Part shown: positions 28,445-36,988 of the stretch, in pieces | Numbering within the stretch: position 1 is the first letter of the stretch | Layout of the letters: each line of letters starts with the position of its first letter | Made by a program: the position numbers and the translations under genes | Assembly: GCA_028871055.1 (NCBI GenBank) | Contig: JAGWON010000003.1 | Coordinates: 62,001 to 126,000, forward strand | Direction of reading: 5' to 3' | DNA from: Alphaproteobacteria bacterium | Lineage (GTDB): Bacteria; Pseudomonadota; Alphaproteobacteria; ATCC43930; CGMCC-115725 | DNA: 64,000 bases | Notes under the pieces: model-generated | The model's input: only the letters and a program-made list of their open reading frames with translations | Told to the model about the DNA's origin: nothing | Database searches by the model: none

Positions 28445-29989
28445 TCAACCCGGGCGGGCCGCGGCGCCGGCACGCGCAGGCGCGCGCAACTGTTCGGCCA
28501 TGTCGTGCACCACCAGCGCCTGGTCGAGCCGCTGGTCGCGGCCGTAGATGTCGTTGCGGAATTCGACGGTGCCGTCGTCGTCGACATAGGCGGTCCAATA
28601 AACGATGAAGACCGGTATCGGGTGCGGGAGCGTCACGCGCCGCGTCTTACCGGCGGCGATCGCCGCGTCGATGGCATCCATCGTCCATTCCCGATCGCCC
28701 GCCATGACGCGGCGGGCCAGATCGCGCGGATGTTCGACGCGGATGCAGCCATGGCTCAAGGCGCGGCGCGCGCGCGTCAACAGAGCCTTCGCCGGCGTAT
28801 CGTGCAGGTAAACGTCGAAACGGTTCGGCAATTCGAACTTGATCCTGCCGAGCGCATTCTTTGGTCCTGGCCTTTGGATGAGCTGCCCGCCGCCGGGACC
28901 CTCGACGGTGTAATCGTTGCGTTCCAAATAGCCGGGGTCCTTGCGCGCGAGCGGTAGAATCTCTTTGGCGGCGATCGATGTCGGAACGATCCATGGCGGA
29001 TTGAGCAGCAGCGCGATTATGCTCGCCTGCAGCACGGGCGTCGGATGGTTGGGATCGCCGACGATGGCGCGCATCGTCAGCGGCTTCTGTCCGTCCTGGT
29101 AGAGCGTCACGGCCGCAGCCGGCACGTTGACGATGAGCCGGGTCGGCGCCTCGTCGCGCGGCATGGCGCGGCGGCGCTCGAGATTGAGCCGAATGGTGCG
29201 CAGCCGCGCGCCCGGCGTGACGTTGAGCGCGGCGAGCGTCGCAAGTCTGACGGCGCCGTCCGACGGCAGCCCGTGCGCCGCCTGAAACCGGCTGACCGCG
29301 GCGGCCAGGGCGGCATCGAAATCGGAGCTGTCGCCGGGCGGAACGAGATCCTCGGCGGCGAGCCGTTGGCGCAGCTTGACCACGTCCGGACCGCTGGCGC
29401 CGGGTTTGAGCGGCAGCTTGAGCGCAATCGGCTGCCACGCCGCGCGCTGGGTGAAAACGTGATAGCGCAGATAGGCTTGCCGCAGTCGTGCATATTCCGC
29501 GTCCTGCGGCGGCAGTTCGGCCAGCGTCGCCGCGATGCCGTGGTCGAGCGCCCGCGCCAGGACGCTTGCGGGGTCGAGCGACGGCTGCGGTATCGCCCAG
29601 TCGCGGTCGACGTCGCCCATGGTGACGAGGCCGCGCCCGAGCGCCGGCGCATAGCGCACGAATGCATCGGTCAGCAGCACGTCGGTCGCCGCCGGACCGG
29701 CGTCCGGCACGGCGAACACACCGGGATCGAGTCCATGCGATGGCGCCTGCGCGAGCGCGGTGGCGAGTTCGCCGCGCCGCTCGGTATTCCAAATCGGCCG
29801 ATAGTCCCGCGCGGCATAAACGCGGTTGAGCATGCCGGTCTCGACCGTACGGCCGGCGAGCGCGATCGCGCCGCCGCGCTGGAGCAGTGCCGCGATCGCC
29901 GTCGAGCCGGCATCGGCATGCGCTCCACCGCCCCAGACCAGCGATGCGGCGAGCAACAGCGTGAGACAGCGAACGGACGGGAAACGCAT
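28445..29989 (-). CDS. L,D-transpeptidase, YcbB-like (YkuD domain)
   Basis: A 514-aa periplasmic enzyme that forms 3-3 cross-links in peptidoglycan or attaches proteins to it. The ATG at 29989 starts a signal peptide (MRFPSVRCLTLLLAASLVWG then GGAHA); a start at 30016 is possible but has no better ribosome site. A peptidoglycan-binding-1 segment (GASGPDVVKLRQRLAAEDL) is near residues 210-260. The YkuD domain has the catalytic SHGCIRVE with Cys415. The N-terminal region resembles that of E. coli YcbB (LdtD). The next gene, a DUF882 peptidase, probably acts on the same material. Confidence 0.93.
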   Translation of the reverse strand: MRFPSVRCLTLLLAASLVWGGGAHADAGSTAIAALLQRGGAIALAGRTVETGMLNRVYAARDYRPIWNTERRGELATALAQAPSHGLDPGVFAVPDAGPAATDVLLTDAFVRYAPALGRGLVTMGDVDRDWAIPQPSLDPASVLARALDHGIAATLAELPPQDAEYARLRQAYLRYHVFTQRAAWQPIALKLPLKPGASGPDVVKLRQRLAAEDLVPPGDSSDFDAALAAAVSRFQAAHGLPSDGAVRLATLAALNVTPGARLRTIRLNLERRRAMPRDEAPTRLIVNVPAAAVTLYQDGQKPLTMRAIVGDPNHPTPVLQASIIALLLNPPWIVPTSIAAKEILPLARKDPGYLERNDYTVEGPGGGQLIQRPGPKNALGRIKFELPNRFDVYLHDTPAKALLTRARRALSHGCIRVEHPRDLARRVMAGDREWTMDAIDAAIAAGKTRRVTLPHPIPVFIVYWTAYVDDDGTVEFRNDIYGRDQRLDQALVVHDMAEQLRAPARAGAAARPG

Positions 29990-30056
29990 GGGCCGGACGC
30001 ACCTTTCGAGTGCCATATTCGGCGAACGGCCTTACCCGAACAACCGTGGAAAACCC

Positions 30057-31010
30057 TTATCCCGCCGGCGCCTGCGTCGCGTCAGCTGCGGTCGCGGCGC
30101 GTTTCGCCTCATGCGTCTCGAGGTTGACCAAGGCCGCGCGCAGCATCGGCGTTGCGACCTGCCGCGCCGCGCCGCGGCGAACCAGGTCGCCGATGACGTG
30201 ATCGCCCTCGGTGCGGCCGCCCTTGAGCATGTCGCGCATCATCGAAGCCGCGAAGCCTGAGCCGCGCTGGGTCAGGGTGCGCCGCGCGCCGTCGTAGGCC
30301 GCTGGCGACGGCGAAAAGCCCTCCGCCTTGGCCACGGCGGCACATTCGGTGAGCACCGCGAGCATGAACGCCTCACCCGACGGCGCCGCCATGATCTCGC
30401 CGACCGTGGCGCGGGTCAGCGTGGTGCTCGCCGCCAGCGCCGCCAACATGACGAACTTGTCCCACATCGCCTGGAGGATCGCAGGACTCGCCTCGGCGTC
30501 GATCTTGGTGCGCGCGAGGACCGCTGCGAGCGCCGTTACCCGCGCACTGTTCCGGTCGCCGATCTCGCCGAAGAGGAGCGATTGCATGCGACCCATGTGG
30601 CGCACGGCGCCGTCGGGATCGAGCGTCGCCCCGATATAGCAGCAGCCGCCGAGCACGCGCTGGACACCGAAGCGCGCGGTCAGCGCCTCGAGATGGGCAA
30701 TGCCGTTGAGCAGCGGCAGCACGGCGCCGTCCGGTCCCATGACCGGCGCGATCGCATTCATTGCGCTCGCGAGGTCATAGGCCTTGCACGACAACAGCAC
30801 GAAATCGAACGGCGACGCGGTTTCGCCCGCGGTCAGCGTCTTGACCGCGAGCTTCAGATCGCCGAGGACACTCTTGACCACGAGGCCGTCGCGGGCGAGC
30901 GCGGCGCGGCGCCGCTCGCGCACCAGAAACGTGACGTCGGCCCCGCCCTCGACCATGCGGCCGCCGAAATAGCCGCCGACCGCGCCCGCGCCAAGAACCA
31001 GAATCCGCAT
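30057..31010 (-). CDS. panE: Ketopantoate reductase family protein (PanE/ApbA)
   Basis: A 317-aa NADPH-dependent reductase; the type enzyme makes pantoate for CoA synthesis. It begins MRILVLGAGAVGGYFGGRMV (Rossmann motif GAGAVGG), has SCKAYDL, PLLNGIAHLE and MWDKFVMLAALAASTTLTRA (the conserved Lys of the active site), and EGDHVIGDLV near the end. Many paralogues of this family act on other 2-oxo acids, so the pantothenate role is likely but not certain. It is divergent from the aldo/keto reductase gene, sharing a 66-base gap. Confidence 0.85.
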   Translation of the reverse strand: MRILVLGAGAVGGYFGGRMVEGGADVTFLVRERRRAALARDGLVVKSVLGDLKLAVKTLTAGETASPFDFVLLSCKAYDLASAMNAIAPVMGPDGAVLPLLNGIAHLEALTARFGVQRVLGGCCYIGATLDPDGAVRHMGRMQSLLFGEIGDRNSARVTALAAVLARTKIDAEASPAILQAMWDKFVMLAALAASTTLTRATVGEIMAAPSGEAFMLAVLTECAAVAKAEGFSPSPAAYDGARRTLTQRGSGFAASMMRDMLKGGRTEGDHVIGDLVRRGAARQVATPMLRAALVNLETHEAKRAATAADATQAPAG

Positions 31011-31076
31011 GTTTCATCCTTCAACCGGCGGCGCGCATGCTAGCCTTCCGCCGCCGGCTTGCGAAGGGAGCGACGC

Positions 31077-31904
31077 ATGCAATTCGTGTCGGCCAAGGGC
31101 GCGCATTTGCCGGCACTCGGCCTCGGCACCTGGTCGCTGTCCGGCCGGGCGTGCTACGAGTCAGTGCGCGCCGCCCTCGACATCGGCTATCGCCACATCG
31201 ATACCGCGGAGCTCTACGGTAACGAGGCCGAGATCGGCGCCGCGGTCCGCGACTCGCGCGTGCCGCGCGGCGAGGTTTTCGTCACCACCAAAGTTCCGAT
31301 GGGCGAGCTGCGCGCGCCGCAGGTGCGGCGCAATGTCGAGCAGAGCCTCAAGCGGCTCGCCACCGATTACGTCGATCTGCTGCTGATCCATTGGCCGAGC
31401 CGCAGCGAGCCGTTGGCCGAAACGCTGGGCGCCTTCGCCGAAGCCAAGGCCAAGGGCCAGACGCGCTTCATCGGCGTCAGCAATTTCACCGTCGCGCTGC
31501 TGCACGAGGCAATCGCGAAGCATGGGGCCGACATCGTCTGCAACCAGGTCGAATACCACCCCTATCTGTCGCAGCGTCCGGTGCTGGCGGCGCTGGCGCA
31601 ATACGAGCTGGTCCTGACCGCCTATTCGCCGCTGGCACGCGGGCGCGTTGTCGCGGACCGCGACCTCGCGCGCATCGGCAAGGCCTACGGCAAGACGCCG
31701 AGCCAGGTGGCGCTACGCTGGCTCCTGGATCAGCCGAACGTCGCGGCCGTTCCGAAGTCGGCAAGCCGGATCCATCTCGCCGCCGATTTTGCGATCTTCG
31801 ATTTCACCCTGTCGGCGGCGGACCGCGCGATCATTGATGCCAAGCGCGGCGCCACCCGCCTGGTCGATCCCGCGGGTTGGGCGCCAGACTGGGATCCGGC
31901 GTGA
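31077..31904 (+). CDS. Aldo/keto reductase
   Basis: NADPH-dependent carbonyl reductase with a TIM-barrel fold, 275 aa, cytoplasmic. The catalytic tetrad is visible: Asp in HIDTAELYGN, Tyr in the same segment, Lys in VTTKV and His in LLIHWPS. The cofactor end has LLDQPNVAAVPKSASRIHL. The ATG at 31077 follows AAGGGAG. Members of this subgroup reduce 2,5-diketogluconate, methylglyoxal or other aldehydes; the substrate here is open. Confidence 0.92.
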   Translation: MQFVSAKGAHLPALGLGTWSLSGRACYESVRAALDIGYRHIDTAELYGNEAEIGAAVRDSRVPRGEVFVTTKVPMGELRAPQVRRNVEQSLKRLATDYVDLLLIHWPSRSEPLAETLGAFAEAKAKGQTRFIGVSNFTVALLHEAIAKHGADIVCNQVEYHPYLSQRPVLAALAQYELVLTAYSPLARGRVVADRDLARIGKAYGKTPSQVALRWLLDQPNVAAVPKSASRIHLAADFAIFDFTLSAADRAIIDAKRGATRLVDPAGWAPDWDPA

Positions 31905-31949
31905 GCCGACCGAAAAATACGGTCAATCTCGGTAATTTACATCGCAACC

Positions 31950-31965
31950 ACAGTGTGCACACTGT
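31950..31965. promoter_or_regulatory. Perfect 16-bp palindrome upstream of ABC importer operon
   Basis: ACAGTGTGCACACTGT reads the same on both strands. It lies 39 bases before the ATG of the substrate-binding protein gene, at the likely promoter. The symmetry suggests the operator of a dimeric repressor (for example a GntR or LacI type); no regulator gene is adjacent. Confidence 0.55.
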
Positions 31966-32004
31966 CGGCGGGCCCGGCGCCTTTGCCCGGGCGGGAACTA
32001 CACC

Positions 32005-33033
32005 ATGAGCTGTTGCGATCCCCACCAGGCGGTTTGGAACGGCAAGGATCTCCATCGGCGCACCGTGCTCAAGGGCGCGGCCGCGCTGGCCGGCACCCTC
32101 GCCGCGCCACGTGCCCGGGCCGCCGGTAAACCGATCAAGCTCGCCTTCTGCAGCCAGCTTCTCTGCATCATTCCGTACGAGGTCGCGCGCGCCCACAGCT
32201 TCTATGAGAAGGAAGGACTTGACGTCGAACTGGTCTATGCGCGCGGCGGCGGCGCGGCGATGCAGGCGCTGGTCGGCGGCGCGGTCGATTACGGCGCGAC
32301 GGCGCTCGACGTGGCGCTGATCGCCTATTCCAAGCATGCGCCGATCCGCCGTTTCCTTTCGACCGGCAAGCTGCCGCTCTTCGCCCTGGTGGTTGCGCCC
32401 CAACGGGCGAAAACCATCACCTCGGTCAAGTCGCTCGAAGGCCATACCGTCGGCGTCTCGGGTCTCGGCAATGCCGACCACGCGCTGTGCCTCTATCTTC
32501 TGCACGAGGCCGGCGCCGATGCGTCGCGCGTCCAGTTCGCCACCATGGGGCCGAACTTGCTCGAAGCGCTGCGCCAGGGCCAGGTCGATGCCGGGATGGT
32601 GCAGGAGCCGGCGCTGACCCTGATCGTGAAGGGGGGCGGCCGCGTGCTGGTGAATGCGATGAACGTCGCCGACGCCCGGAAATATCTCGGCGGCAATTAC
32701 GAATTCATGGGCGTGGCGGTGCGCACGGCCGAGATTGCGCAGCGCACCGACGAGATGAAGGCGCTGGCGCGGGCGCTCTCCGGCGCGCTCCAAGCGGTGC
32801 AGACGCTGTCGCCCGACGATCTCGTCAAGTCGCTACCGCCGGAGATGACGACCGGCGCTGATACCGGCGCGATGCGCGACATCCTCGCCAAGTACCGCGC
32901 GTCGCTCTATCCGACGACGGTCAGGATCGACCTCGCTGCCGCCGACCGAGTCGCCCGCGCGCTCGAGATCGCCGGGCTGCTGCCGCACGGCGCGAAGACT
33001 TCGGGACTCTACGACACCGCCATCGCCGGCTGA
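32005..33033 (+). CDS. ABC importer substrate-binding protein, NMT1/SsuA-like, Tat signal
   Basis: Periplasmic binding protein of 342 aa. The N-terminus has DLHRRTVLKGAAALAGTLAA then PRARAAG, a twin-arginine signal. The mature part shows the NMT1/THI5/SsuA pattern: LAFCSQLLCIIPYEVARAHS, FYEKEGLDVELVYARGGGAA, VDYGATALDVALIAYSKHAP and LEGHTVGVSGLGNADH. This family carries sulfonates, thiamine precursors, nitrate or aromatic acids, and the ligand cannot be chosen from sequence. It heads an operon with the ATPase (11 bases) and permease (overlap), behind a palindromic operator candidate. Confidence 0.9.
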   Translation: MSCCDPHQAVWNGKDLHRRTVLKGAAALAGTLAAPRARAAGKPIKLAFCSQLLCIIPYEVARAHSFYEKEGLDVELVYARGGGAAMQALVGGAVDYGATALDVALIAYSKHAPIRRFLSTGKLPLFALVVAPQRAKTITSVKSLEGHTVGVSGLGNADHALCLYLLHEAGADASRVQFATMGPNLLEALRQGQVDAGMVQEPALTLIVKGGGRVLVNAMNVADARKYLGGNYEFMGVAVRTAEIAQRTDEMKALARALSGALQAVQTLSPDDLVKSLPPEMTTGADTGAMRDILAKYRASLYPTTVRIDLAAADRVARALEIAGLLPHGAKTSGLYDTAIAG

Positions 33034-33043
33034 GACGCGCCGC

Positions 33044-33790
33044 ATGCTGCGTGTCGACTCGCTCGCGTTGGCCTATGGCGCGACGCCCGTCCTGGAAGGC
33101 GCCAGCCTCGAGGTGCCAAGCGGGCGGTTCGTCAGCTTGGTCGGGCCATCGGGATCGGGCAAGAGCAGCCTGCTGCGCGCCATCATCGGCCTGCAGAAGC
33201 CGCTGTCCGGCGCTATCGAAACCGATATCGCCGCCGGCGAGATCGGCATGCTGTTTCAGGACGACGCGCTGCTGCCGTGGCGGACTGCCGAGCAGAACGT
33301 GGCGCTCGGCCTCAGGCTCAAGGGCGTCGCCACCGGTACAGCGATCGCCAGCGCGCGGCAATGGATCACGCGGCTCGGGCTTTACGGCCTGAGCGAACGG
33401 TTCCCGCGCGAGCTCTCCGGCGGCCAGCGCAAGCGCGTTGCGCTGGCGCAGGTTCTGGCGCGCGAGCCGCAGCTGATCCTCATGGACGAGCCCTTCGCCT
33501 CGCTCGACGCCATTGTGCGCGCGCGAGTGACCCAGGACCTGGTTCGCCTCGTGGAGCTGCGCGGCATCTCGGTGCTGCTGGTAACGCACGATCTCGAAGA
33601 GGCGCTGGCGCTGTCGGACGTAGTCTACCTTCTGTCGCAAGGTCCGCGCGCGCGCATTTCCGGACGCTATGACGTGCCGCTGCCGCGGCCGCGCGACGTC
33701 ATGAAGGCGCGCATCCATGCGGATTTCGCGCCGCTGCTGCAGCGGCTGTGGAACGACCTCTCGCGCGAGGTCGGGGAGCGCGCGGCATGA
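33044..33790 (+). CDS. ABC importer ATPase, SsuB/TauB-like
   Basis: Cytoplasmic energy subunit of 248 aa. Walker A is GPSGSGKSS (about residues 33-41), the Q-loop lies in MLFQDDALLPWRTAEQNVAL, the signature is LSGGQRKRVALAQVL, Walker B is LILMDEPFASLD, and the switch His is in LLVTHDLEEAL. The DALLPWRT pattern is typical of the nitrate/sulfonate/taurine transporters. Its stop overlaps the permease start as ATGA. Confidence 0.95.
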   Translation: MLRVDSLALAYGATPVLEGASLEVPSGRFVSLVGPSGSGKSSLLRAIIGLQKPLSGAIETDIAAGEIGMLFQDDALLPWRTAEQNVALGLRLKGVATGTAIASARQWITRLGLYGLSERFPRELSGGQRKRVALAQVLAREPQLILMDEPFASLDAIVRARVTQDLVRLVELRGISVLLVTHDLEEALALSDVVYLLSQGPRARISGRYDVPLPRPRDVMKARIHADFAPLLQRLWNDLSREVGERAA

Positions 33791-34539
33791 GCCCGAAGGC
33801 TGCCTGGCTGCGCCAGGCCGTCGCCTTTATCGCGTTGATCGGCGTGTGGGAAGCGTGCGCCGATGCCGGCTATCTCAATCCGCTCTACATGCCGGCGCCG
33901 TCCAACGTGGCAGCGGCGCTGTTCCAGCTCTTCGCGCAAGGCACCATCTGGCCGCATCTGATCGCCACTTTCAGCGCGGCGCTTGGCGGGCTTGCCGTCG
34001 GCCTGGTGATCGGAACGGCACTCGGCGCCACGGCGGCGCTGACGCCACTCGTCGGCGAGCTGCTCGCCCCGGTGATGATCGCGCTCAACGCCGTGCCACG
34101 CGTGGTGCTGGCGCCGCTGTTCGTCATCTGGTTCGGCATCGGCATCGGCTCGAAGGTCGCGCTGTCCTTCATCCTGGTGGCGGTGCTGATCTTCTTCACC
34201 GTCTTCACCGGCATCCGCGAGGTCGACCGCCGGCTGGTCGAGCGCGTGGTCACGCTCGGCGGCGGGCGCGGCGCGCTGTTGCGCGAGGTCTATGGTCCGT
34301 CGGTCGTCGCCTGGATCCTCGGCAATCTCAAGGTCGCGGTCGGCTTCGCCTTTACCGGCGCGGTGGTCGGCGAGTTCGTCGCGGCAACGAAGGGGCTCGG
34401 CTACCTCTTGTCCTTCGCGCAGAGCAGCTACAACGCGGCGCTGATGCTGGCGCTGGTGCTGCTGATCATGGCATTTGTGCTGGCGTTGTTCGGCCTGACC
34501 GGCTGGCTCGAGCGCCGGCTCCTGCGCTGGCGCGGTTAG
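33787..34539 (+). CDS. ABC importer permease, SsuC/TauC-like
   Basis: Inner-membrane subunit of 250 aa with about six helices. The coupling-loop region EVYGPSVVAWILGNLKVAVG and GAVVGEFVAATKGLGYLLSF matches the BPD inner-membrane domain of the SsuC family. The ATG at 33787 overlaps the ATPase stop. It is the last gene of the operon; its TAG overlaps, tail to tail, the TAA of the DUF442 gene on the other strand. Confidence 0.94.
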   Translation: MSPKAAWLRQAVAFIALIGVWEACADAGYLNPLYMPAPSNVAAALFQLFAQGTIWPHLIATFSAALGGLAVGLVIGTALGATAALTPLVGELLAPVMIALNAVPRVVLAPLFVIWFGIGIGSKVALSFILVAVLIFFTVFTGIREVDRRLVERVVTLGGGRGALLREVYGPSVVAWILGNLKVAVGFAFTGAVVGEFVAATKGLGYLLSFAQSSYNAALMLALVLLIMAFVLALFGLTGWLERRLLRWRG

Positions 34540-34976
34540 GCGCCCTTCTCGGCCTCGAGCTTCTCGACCAGCGCCGGCAGCACGCGCAGGTCATAGCCCT
34601 TGCGCGCGCCTTCGGCGACGAGCGTGAGCGAGCTGTCGCCGTCGTAGAGTGCGCGCAATAGGCCCCACAACAAGTAACAGCGCGTGCCGGTTCGGCAATG
34701 GGCGAAGGCCGGGCCGTCGCGCAAGACTGCCTTCTGAAATTGCACCACGTCGTTGCGCGTGATGTTGCCGGTGACGACCGGGATGTAATGGTACTTGAGG
34801 CCGTGCTTCTTGGCTTCGGCCGCGATCGTCTCGTGGTCGGGCTGGCCGGGCTCCTCGCCATCGGGCCGATTGTTGATGATCGAGGCGAAGCCCTGCTTGG
34901 CAATCTCCGCAACATCCGCGAGGCCGATCTGGCCGGACACGGTGACCTGATCGGTGATTTTGGTCGTGCCCGGCAT
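34536..34976 (-). CDS. TIGR01244/DUF442 phosphatase-like protein
   Basis: Cytoplasmic protein of 146 aa with a dual-specificity-phosphatase-like fold. It has VSGQIGLADVAEIAKQGFAS, INNRPDGEEPGQP and the loop AHCRTGTR, which is the C-x5-R phosphate-binding motif. This domain is also found fused to a metallo-beta-lactamase in the sulfide-handling Blh proteins; here it stands alone, and the real substrate is unknown. Gene separated by one base from the cupin gene upstream on the same strand, so both are probably one transcript. Confidence 0.87.
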   Translation of the reverse strand: MPGTTKITDQVTVSGQIGLADVAEIAKQGFASIINNRPDGEEPGQPDHETIAAEAKKHGLKYHYIPVVTGNITRNDVVQFQKAVLRDGPAFAHCRTGTRCYLLWGLLRALYDGDSSLTLVAEGARKGYDLRVLPALVEKLEAEKGA

Positions 34977-34977
34977 G

Positions 34978-35544
34978 TCAGGCCTCTTTCACCGGCCAGA
35001 CGCCGGCAAGTTCGAGCTCACGCATCGCGCGGTCGGTGAACTCCGCCTGAGGCGCGTCGCCGCCGATCACGAACATCAGCAGATACTCCTTGTTGGAATC
35101 GCCCGGCGCAACGCACTCGAAGCGACGGATCGCGCCGGCCGGAAACGAGATCACATCATAGGGATCGAGATCGACATGCTCGACCATGCCGGACTCGTTT
35201 TCCCACGAGCAGCGCCAGCTTCCGGTCATCGGGATGAAGGTCTCGTTGGTGTCGTGGTTGTGCATCATCGGGCCGTGGCCCGGCTCGGCCTTGCAAAAGC
35301 CAAGATTGAAGCCCTCGGAGATCGGGATGGCCGAGAGCCGCGCAGCATCGTCGCCGACCGGTGAGGTCGCCGCGTCGTTGTCGGTCTCGGGCGGCTGGAA
35401 ACCAATCAGGTTGTAAAGGATGCGCTCGCAGCCCGGCATCTTGCTGTCCGGCAACCCGCCATCCGAGCCCCGGAGCTCCTTGAAGCGGGCAATGCGCTTC
35501 ATCATCGCGGCGCGCGAAATACCGAATTTCGGCAGCTTCTCCAC
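34978..35544 (-). CDS. Cupin-domain protein
   Basis: About 188 aa. The cupin core has MMHNHDTNETFIPMTGSWRC (the HxH and E metal ligands) and PYDVISFPAGAIRRFECVAP, so a divalent-metal site is likely. The start I prefer is the GTG at 35544 (VEKLPKFGISRAAMMKRIAR) because GGGAGG lies at ribosome-site distance; the frame is open to 35601. Function not known; the family includes dioxygenases, isomerases and ligand-binding proteins. Coupled with the DUF442 gene. Confidence 0.78.
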   Translation of the reverse strand: MEKLPKFGISRAAMMKRIARFKELRGSDGGLPDSKMPGCERILYNLIGFQPPETDNDAATSPVGDDAARLSAIPISEGFNLGFCKAEPGHGPMMHNHDTNETFIPMTGSWRCSWENESGMVEHVDLDPYDVISFPAGAIRRFECVAPGDSNKEYLLMFVIGGDAPQAEFTDRAMRELELAGVWPVKEA

Positions 35545-35674
35545 GGGCAGCCTCCCGATCGGCTTTTGGCGAGAGTACCACGCCCGCGCCACGCTGCCCA
35601 AGCGGCGAGCCGGTTTGCTTGAACGCCCGCGCGCCTTCGGCTTTAATCCGGCTCGCGCGTTCGCGCCTTGGGCC

Positions 35675-35748
35675 GCGGGTGTAGCTCAATGGTAGAGCAG
35701 AAGCTTCCCAAGCTTACGACGAGGGTTCGATTCCCTTCACCCGCTCCA
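35675..35748 (+). tRNA. tRNA-Gly (anticodon CCC)
   Basis: 74 bases including encoded CCA. The acceptor stem GCGGGTG pairs with CACCCGC; the D arm is GCTC-AATGGTA-GAGC; the anticodon loop TTCCCAA gives CCC; the T arm is GAGGG-TTCGATT-CCCTT. The first anticodon-stem pair appears mismatched (G-A), the rest is normal. It reads glycine GGG codons. Confidence 0.96.
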
Positions 35749-35765
35749 GGCCGCCTCAGCTCCTC

Positions 35766-35779
35766 TTGATGTAAATCAA
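35766..35779 (+). promoter_or_regulatory. FNR/FixK box, perfect consensus
   Basis: TTGATGTAAATCAA, an exact TTGAT-N4-ATCAA. Its centre is about 59 bases before the ATG at 35832. With activation at -41.5, transcription would start near 35814 and leave an 18-base leader that still contains the ribosome site, a good fit. Confidence 0.85.
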
Positions 35780-35831
35780 CGCCCCGCATCCGCGCTGCGT
35801 GTTACGGAACGCCACAGGAGGTGGGTGCGCG

Positions 35832-36272
35832 ATGAAGAATCCGGTGACCTGGTACGTGTTGGCCGACGGCGCAAAAGCGCGGATCGTGACGCGACCGGAG
35901 GCGTCGGCAAGCTATGTCGTCGTATTCGCGGAGGATTCGGCGGGCGCGCATGCCCGCTCGCGGGACATCGTCACCGATCGGCCCGGCCATACGCAGGAAA
36001 GCGTGGGTTCGGCGCGCCATGCGGTCGAGCCGCGTCACGACGCGCACCGCATGGAGGAGGCGAGGTTCCTTCGCTCCATCGTCGCCCATGTCAATCGCGA
36101 AAGTGCGCGCGGGAGCTTTGATCGGCTGGTGATCTATGTGGCGCCACGCTGCCTGGCGACGTTCCGCGCAGGGCTCGAGCCAGCCACCGCCAAGAAACTG
36201 TATGGCGAATATGCCAAGGATTTGACCAAAGTCCCGCTGGCGGAGTTGCCGGCTCATTTCGGAACGGCGTGA
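35832..36272 (+). CDS. Host-attachment-type protein (conserved, role unclear)
   Basis: A 146-aa cytoplasmic protein. It starts MKNPVTWYVLADGAKARIVT and has HRMEEARFLRSIVAHVNRES, then FDRLVIYVAPRCLATFRAGL and VPLAELPAHF near the end, the pattern of the family named after an Agrobacterium protein required for attachment to host cells. That name rests on one phenotype, and members are common in non-symbionts. The ATG at 35832 follows AGGAGGTG. It lies directly behind an FNR box and ahead of chaB, so it is probably made under low oxygen. Confidence 0.85.
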   Translation: MKNPVTWYVLADGAKARIVTRPEASASYVVVFAEDSAGAHARSRDIVTDRPGHTQESVGSARHAVEPRHDAHRMEEARFLRSIVAHVNRESARGSFDRLVIYVAPRCLATFRAGLEPATAKKLYGEYAKDLTKVPLAELPAHFGTA

Positions 36273-36329
36273 CGCCGATTCCGGGTTGTCCCGTGGCGCG
36301 GCGGTCCACGGAAAGCGAAGGAGAGAGCC

Positions 36330-36578
36330 ATGCCCTACAGCACAAACAGTGAATTGCCCGCCCCCGTTCGCCATCACCTGCCCCAGGGCGCACAGACGAT
36401 CTATCGCGAGGCGTTCAACGGCGCGTGGCATCAATATGCCGAGAGCGGCCGGCGCGAGGAGATCTGCCATCGCGTCGCCTGGGCCGCGGTCAAGAAGCGC
36501 TATCGCAAGGATGGCGAGATGTGGGTGCCGCTGACGCCCTCGGCACCGGGCCGACCGGGCCGCGTGCGCCGCGGCTAA
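36330..36578 (+). CDS. ChaB family protein
   Basis: An 82-aa protein with the ChaB domain: LPAPVRHHLPQGAQTIYREA, FNGAWHQYAESGRREEICHR and VAWAAVKKRYRKDGEMWVPL. E. coli ChaB is linked to cation transport by genetics, but the biochemical role is unclear. The C-terminus is basic (PGRPGRVRRG). It follows the host-attachment-type gene by 57 bases and is probably in the same FNR-controlled transcript. A small hairpin (36590-36606) follows. Confidence 0.88.
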   Translation: MPYSTNSELPAPVRHHLPQGAQTIYREAFNGAWHQYAESGRREEICHRVAWAAVKKRYRKDGEMWVPLTPSAPGRPGRVRRG

Positions 36579-36589
36579 GGAAATTCCCT

Positions 36590-36606
36590 TACGGAGCAAT
36601 CCGTAT
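36590..36606 (+). terminator. Small hairpin after chaB
   Basis: TACGGA, loop GCAA, TCCGTA followed by TTTCC. The stem is only 6 bp, so at best an attenuator between chaB and the next small gene. Confidence 0.35.
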
Positions 36607-36683
36607 TTCCCGGCCGTTTCCGTCTGCGATCATCCTTACGACGCCGGTTGCACAACCGGCGGAAGGAAAGACAGAGGGGAACA

Positions 36684-36878
36684 ATGCGCTCACTGACAGC
36701 ACTCGACATCGCCCAGCTCAATCGCCTGCACTCGAAGATCGCCGAGTTGGAATCCGAGCCGGCGATGGAGCAAGCGCGTAAGCAATACTTGCTGACGGCG
36801 CTCCGGCGCGAGGAGAAATCGCTGCGGCAATACAACCGGCGCCTTCACGCCGTCGCCGGCGCGGATCAGCTGGCATAA
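36684..36878 (+). CDS. Small unknown protein, 64 aa
   Basis: Starts MRSLTALDIAQLNRLHSKIA, continues ELESEPAMEQARKQYLLTAL and ends in RRLHAVAGADQLA. It is rich in Leu, Glu, Arg and Lys and looks fully helical, perhaps one coiled-coil hairpin. GAGGGGA precedes the ATG at 36684. I do not recognise a family. Its place in the low-oxygen island, after chaB and before the next FNR box, suggests a stress role, but this is context only. Confidence 0.65.
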   Translation: MRSLTALDIAQLNRLHSKIAELESEPAMEQARKQYLLTALRREEKSLRQYNRRLHAVAGADQLA

Positions 36879-36988
36879 ATCGTCGGAATGATTGCGTTGA
36901 ATCAACGCGCGATACGCGCCTGCGCGCGACGACGGCATCATCGCGCATGGCCGAGGAAGCCGCTGCGGCGTTGCGTCGTGGTCGCCGA

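Noticed and set aside
32005-34539. Taurine or alkanesulfonate importer by name
   Set aside because: The ATPase and permease fit that family, but no sulfonate-catabolic gene is present, so the ligand is left open.
36892-36905. Additional FNR box TTGCGTTGAATCAA
   Set aside because: Only the right half-site matches; about 100 bases upstream of a much better site, so not counted as a box.
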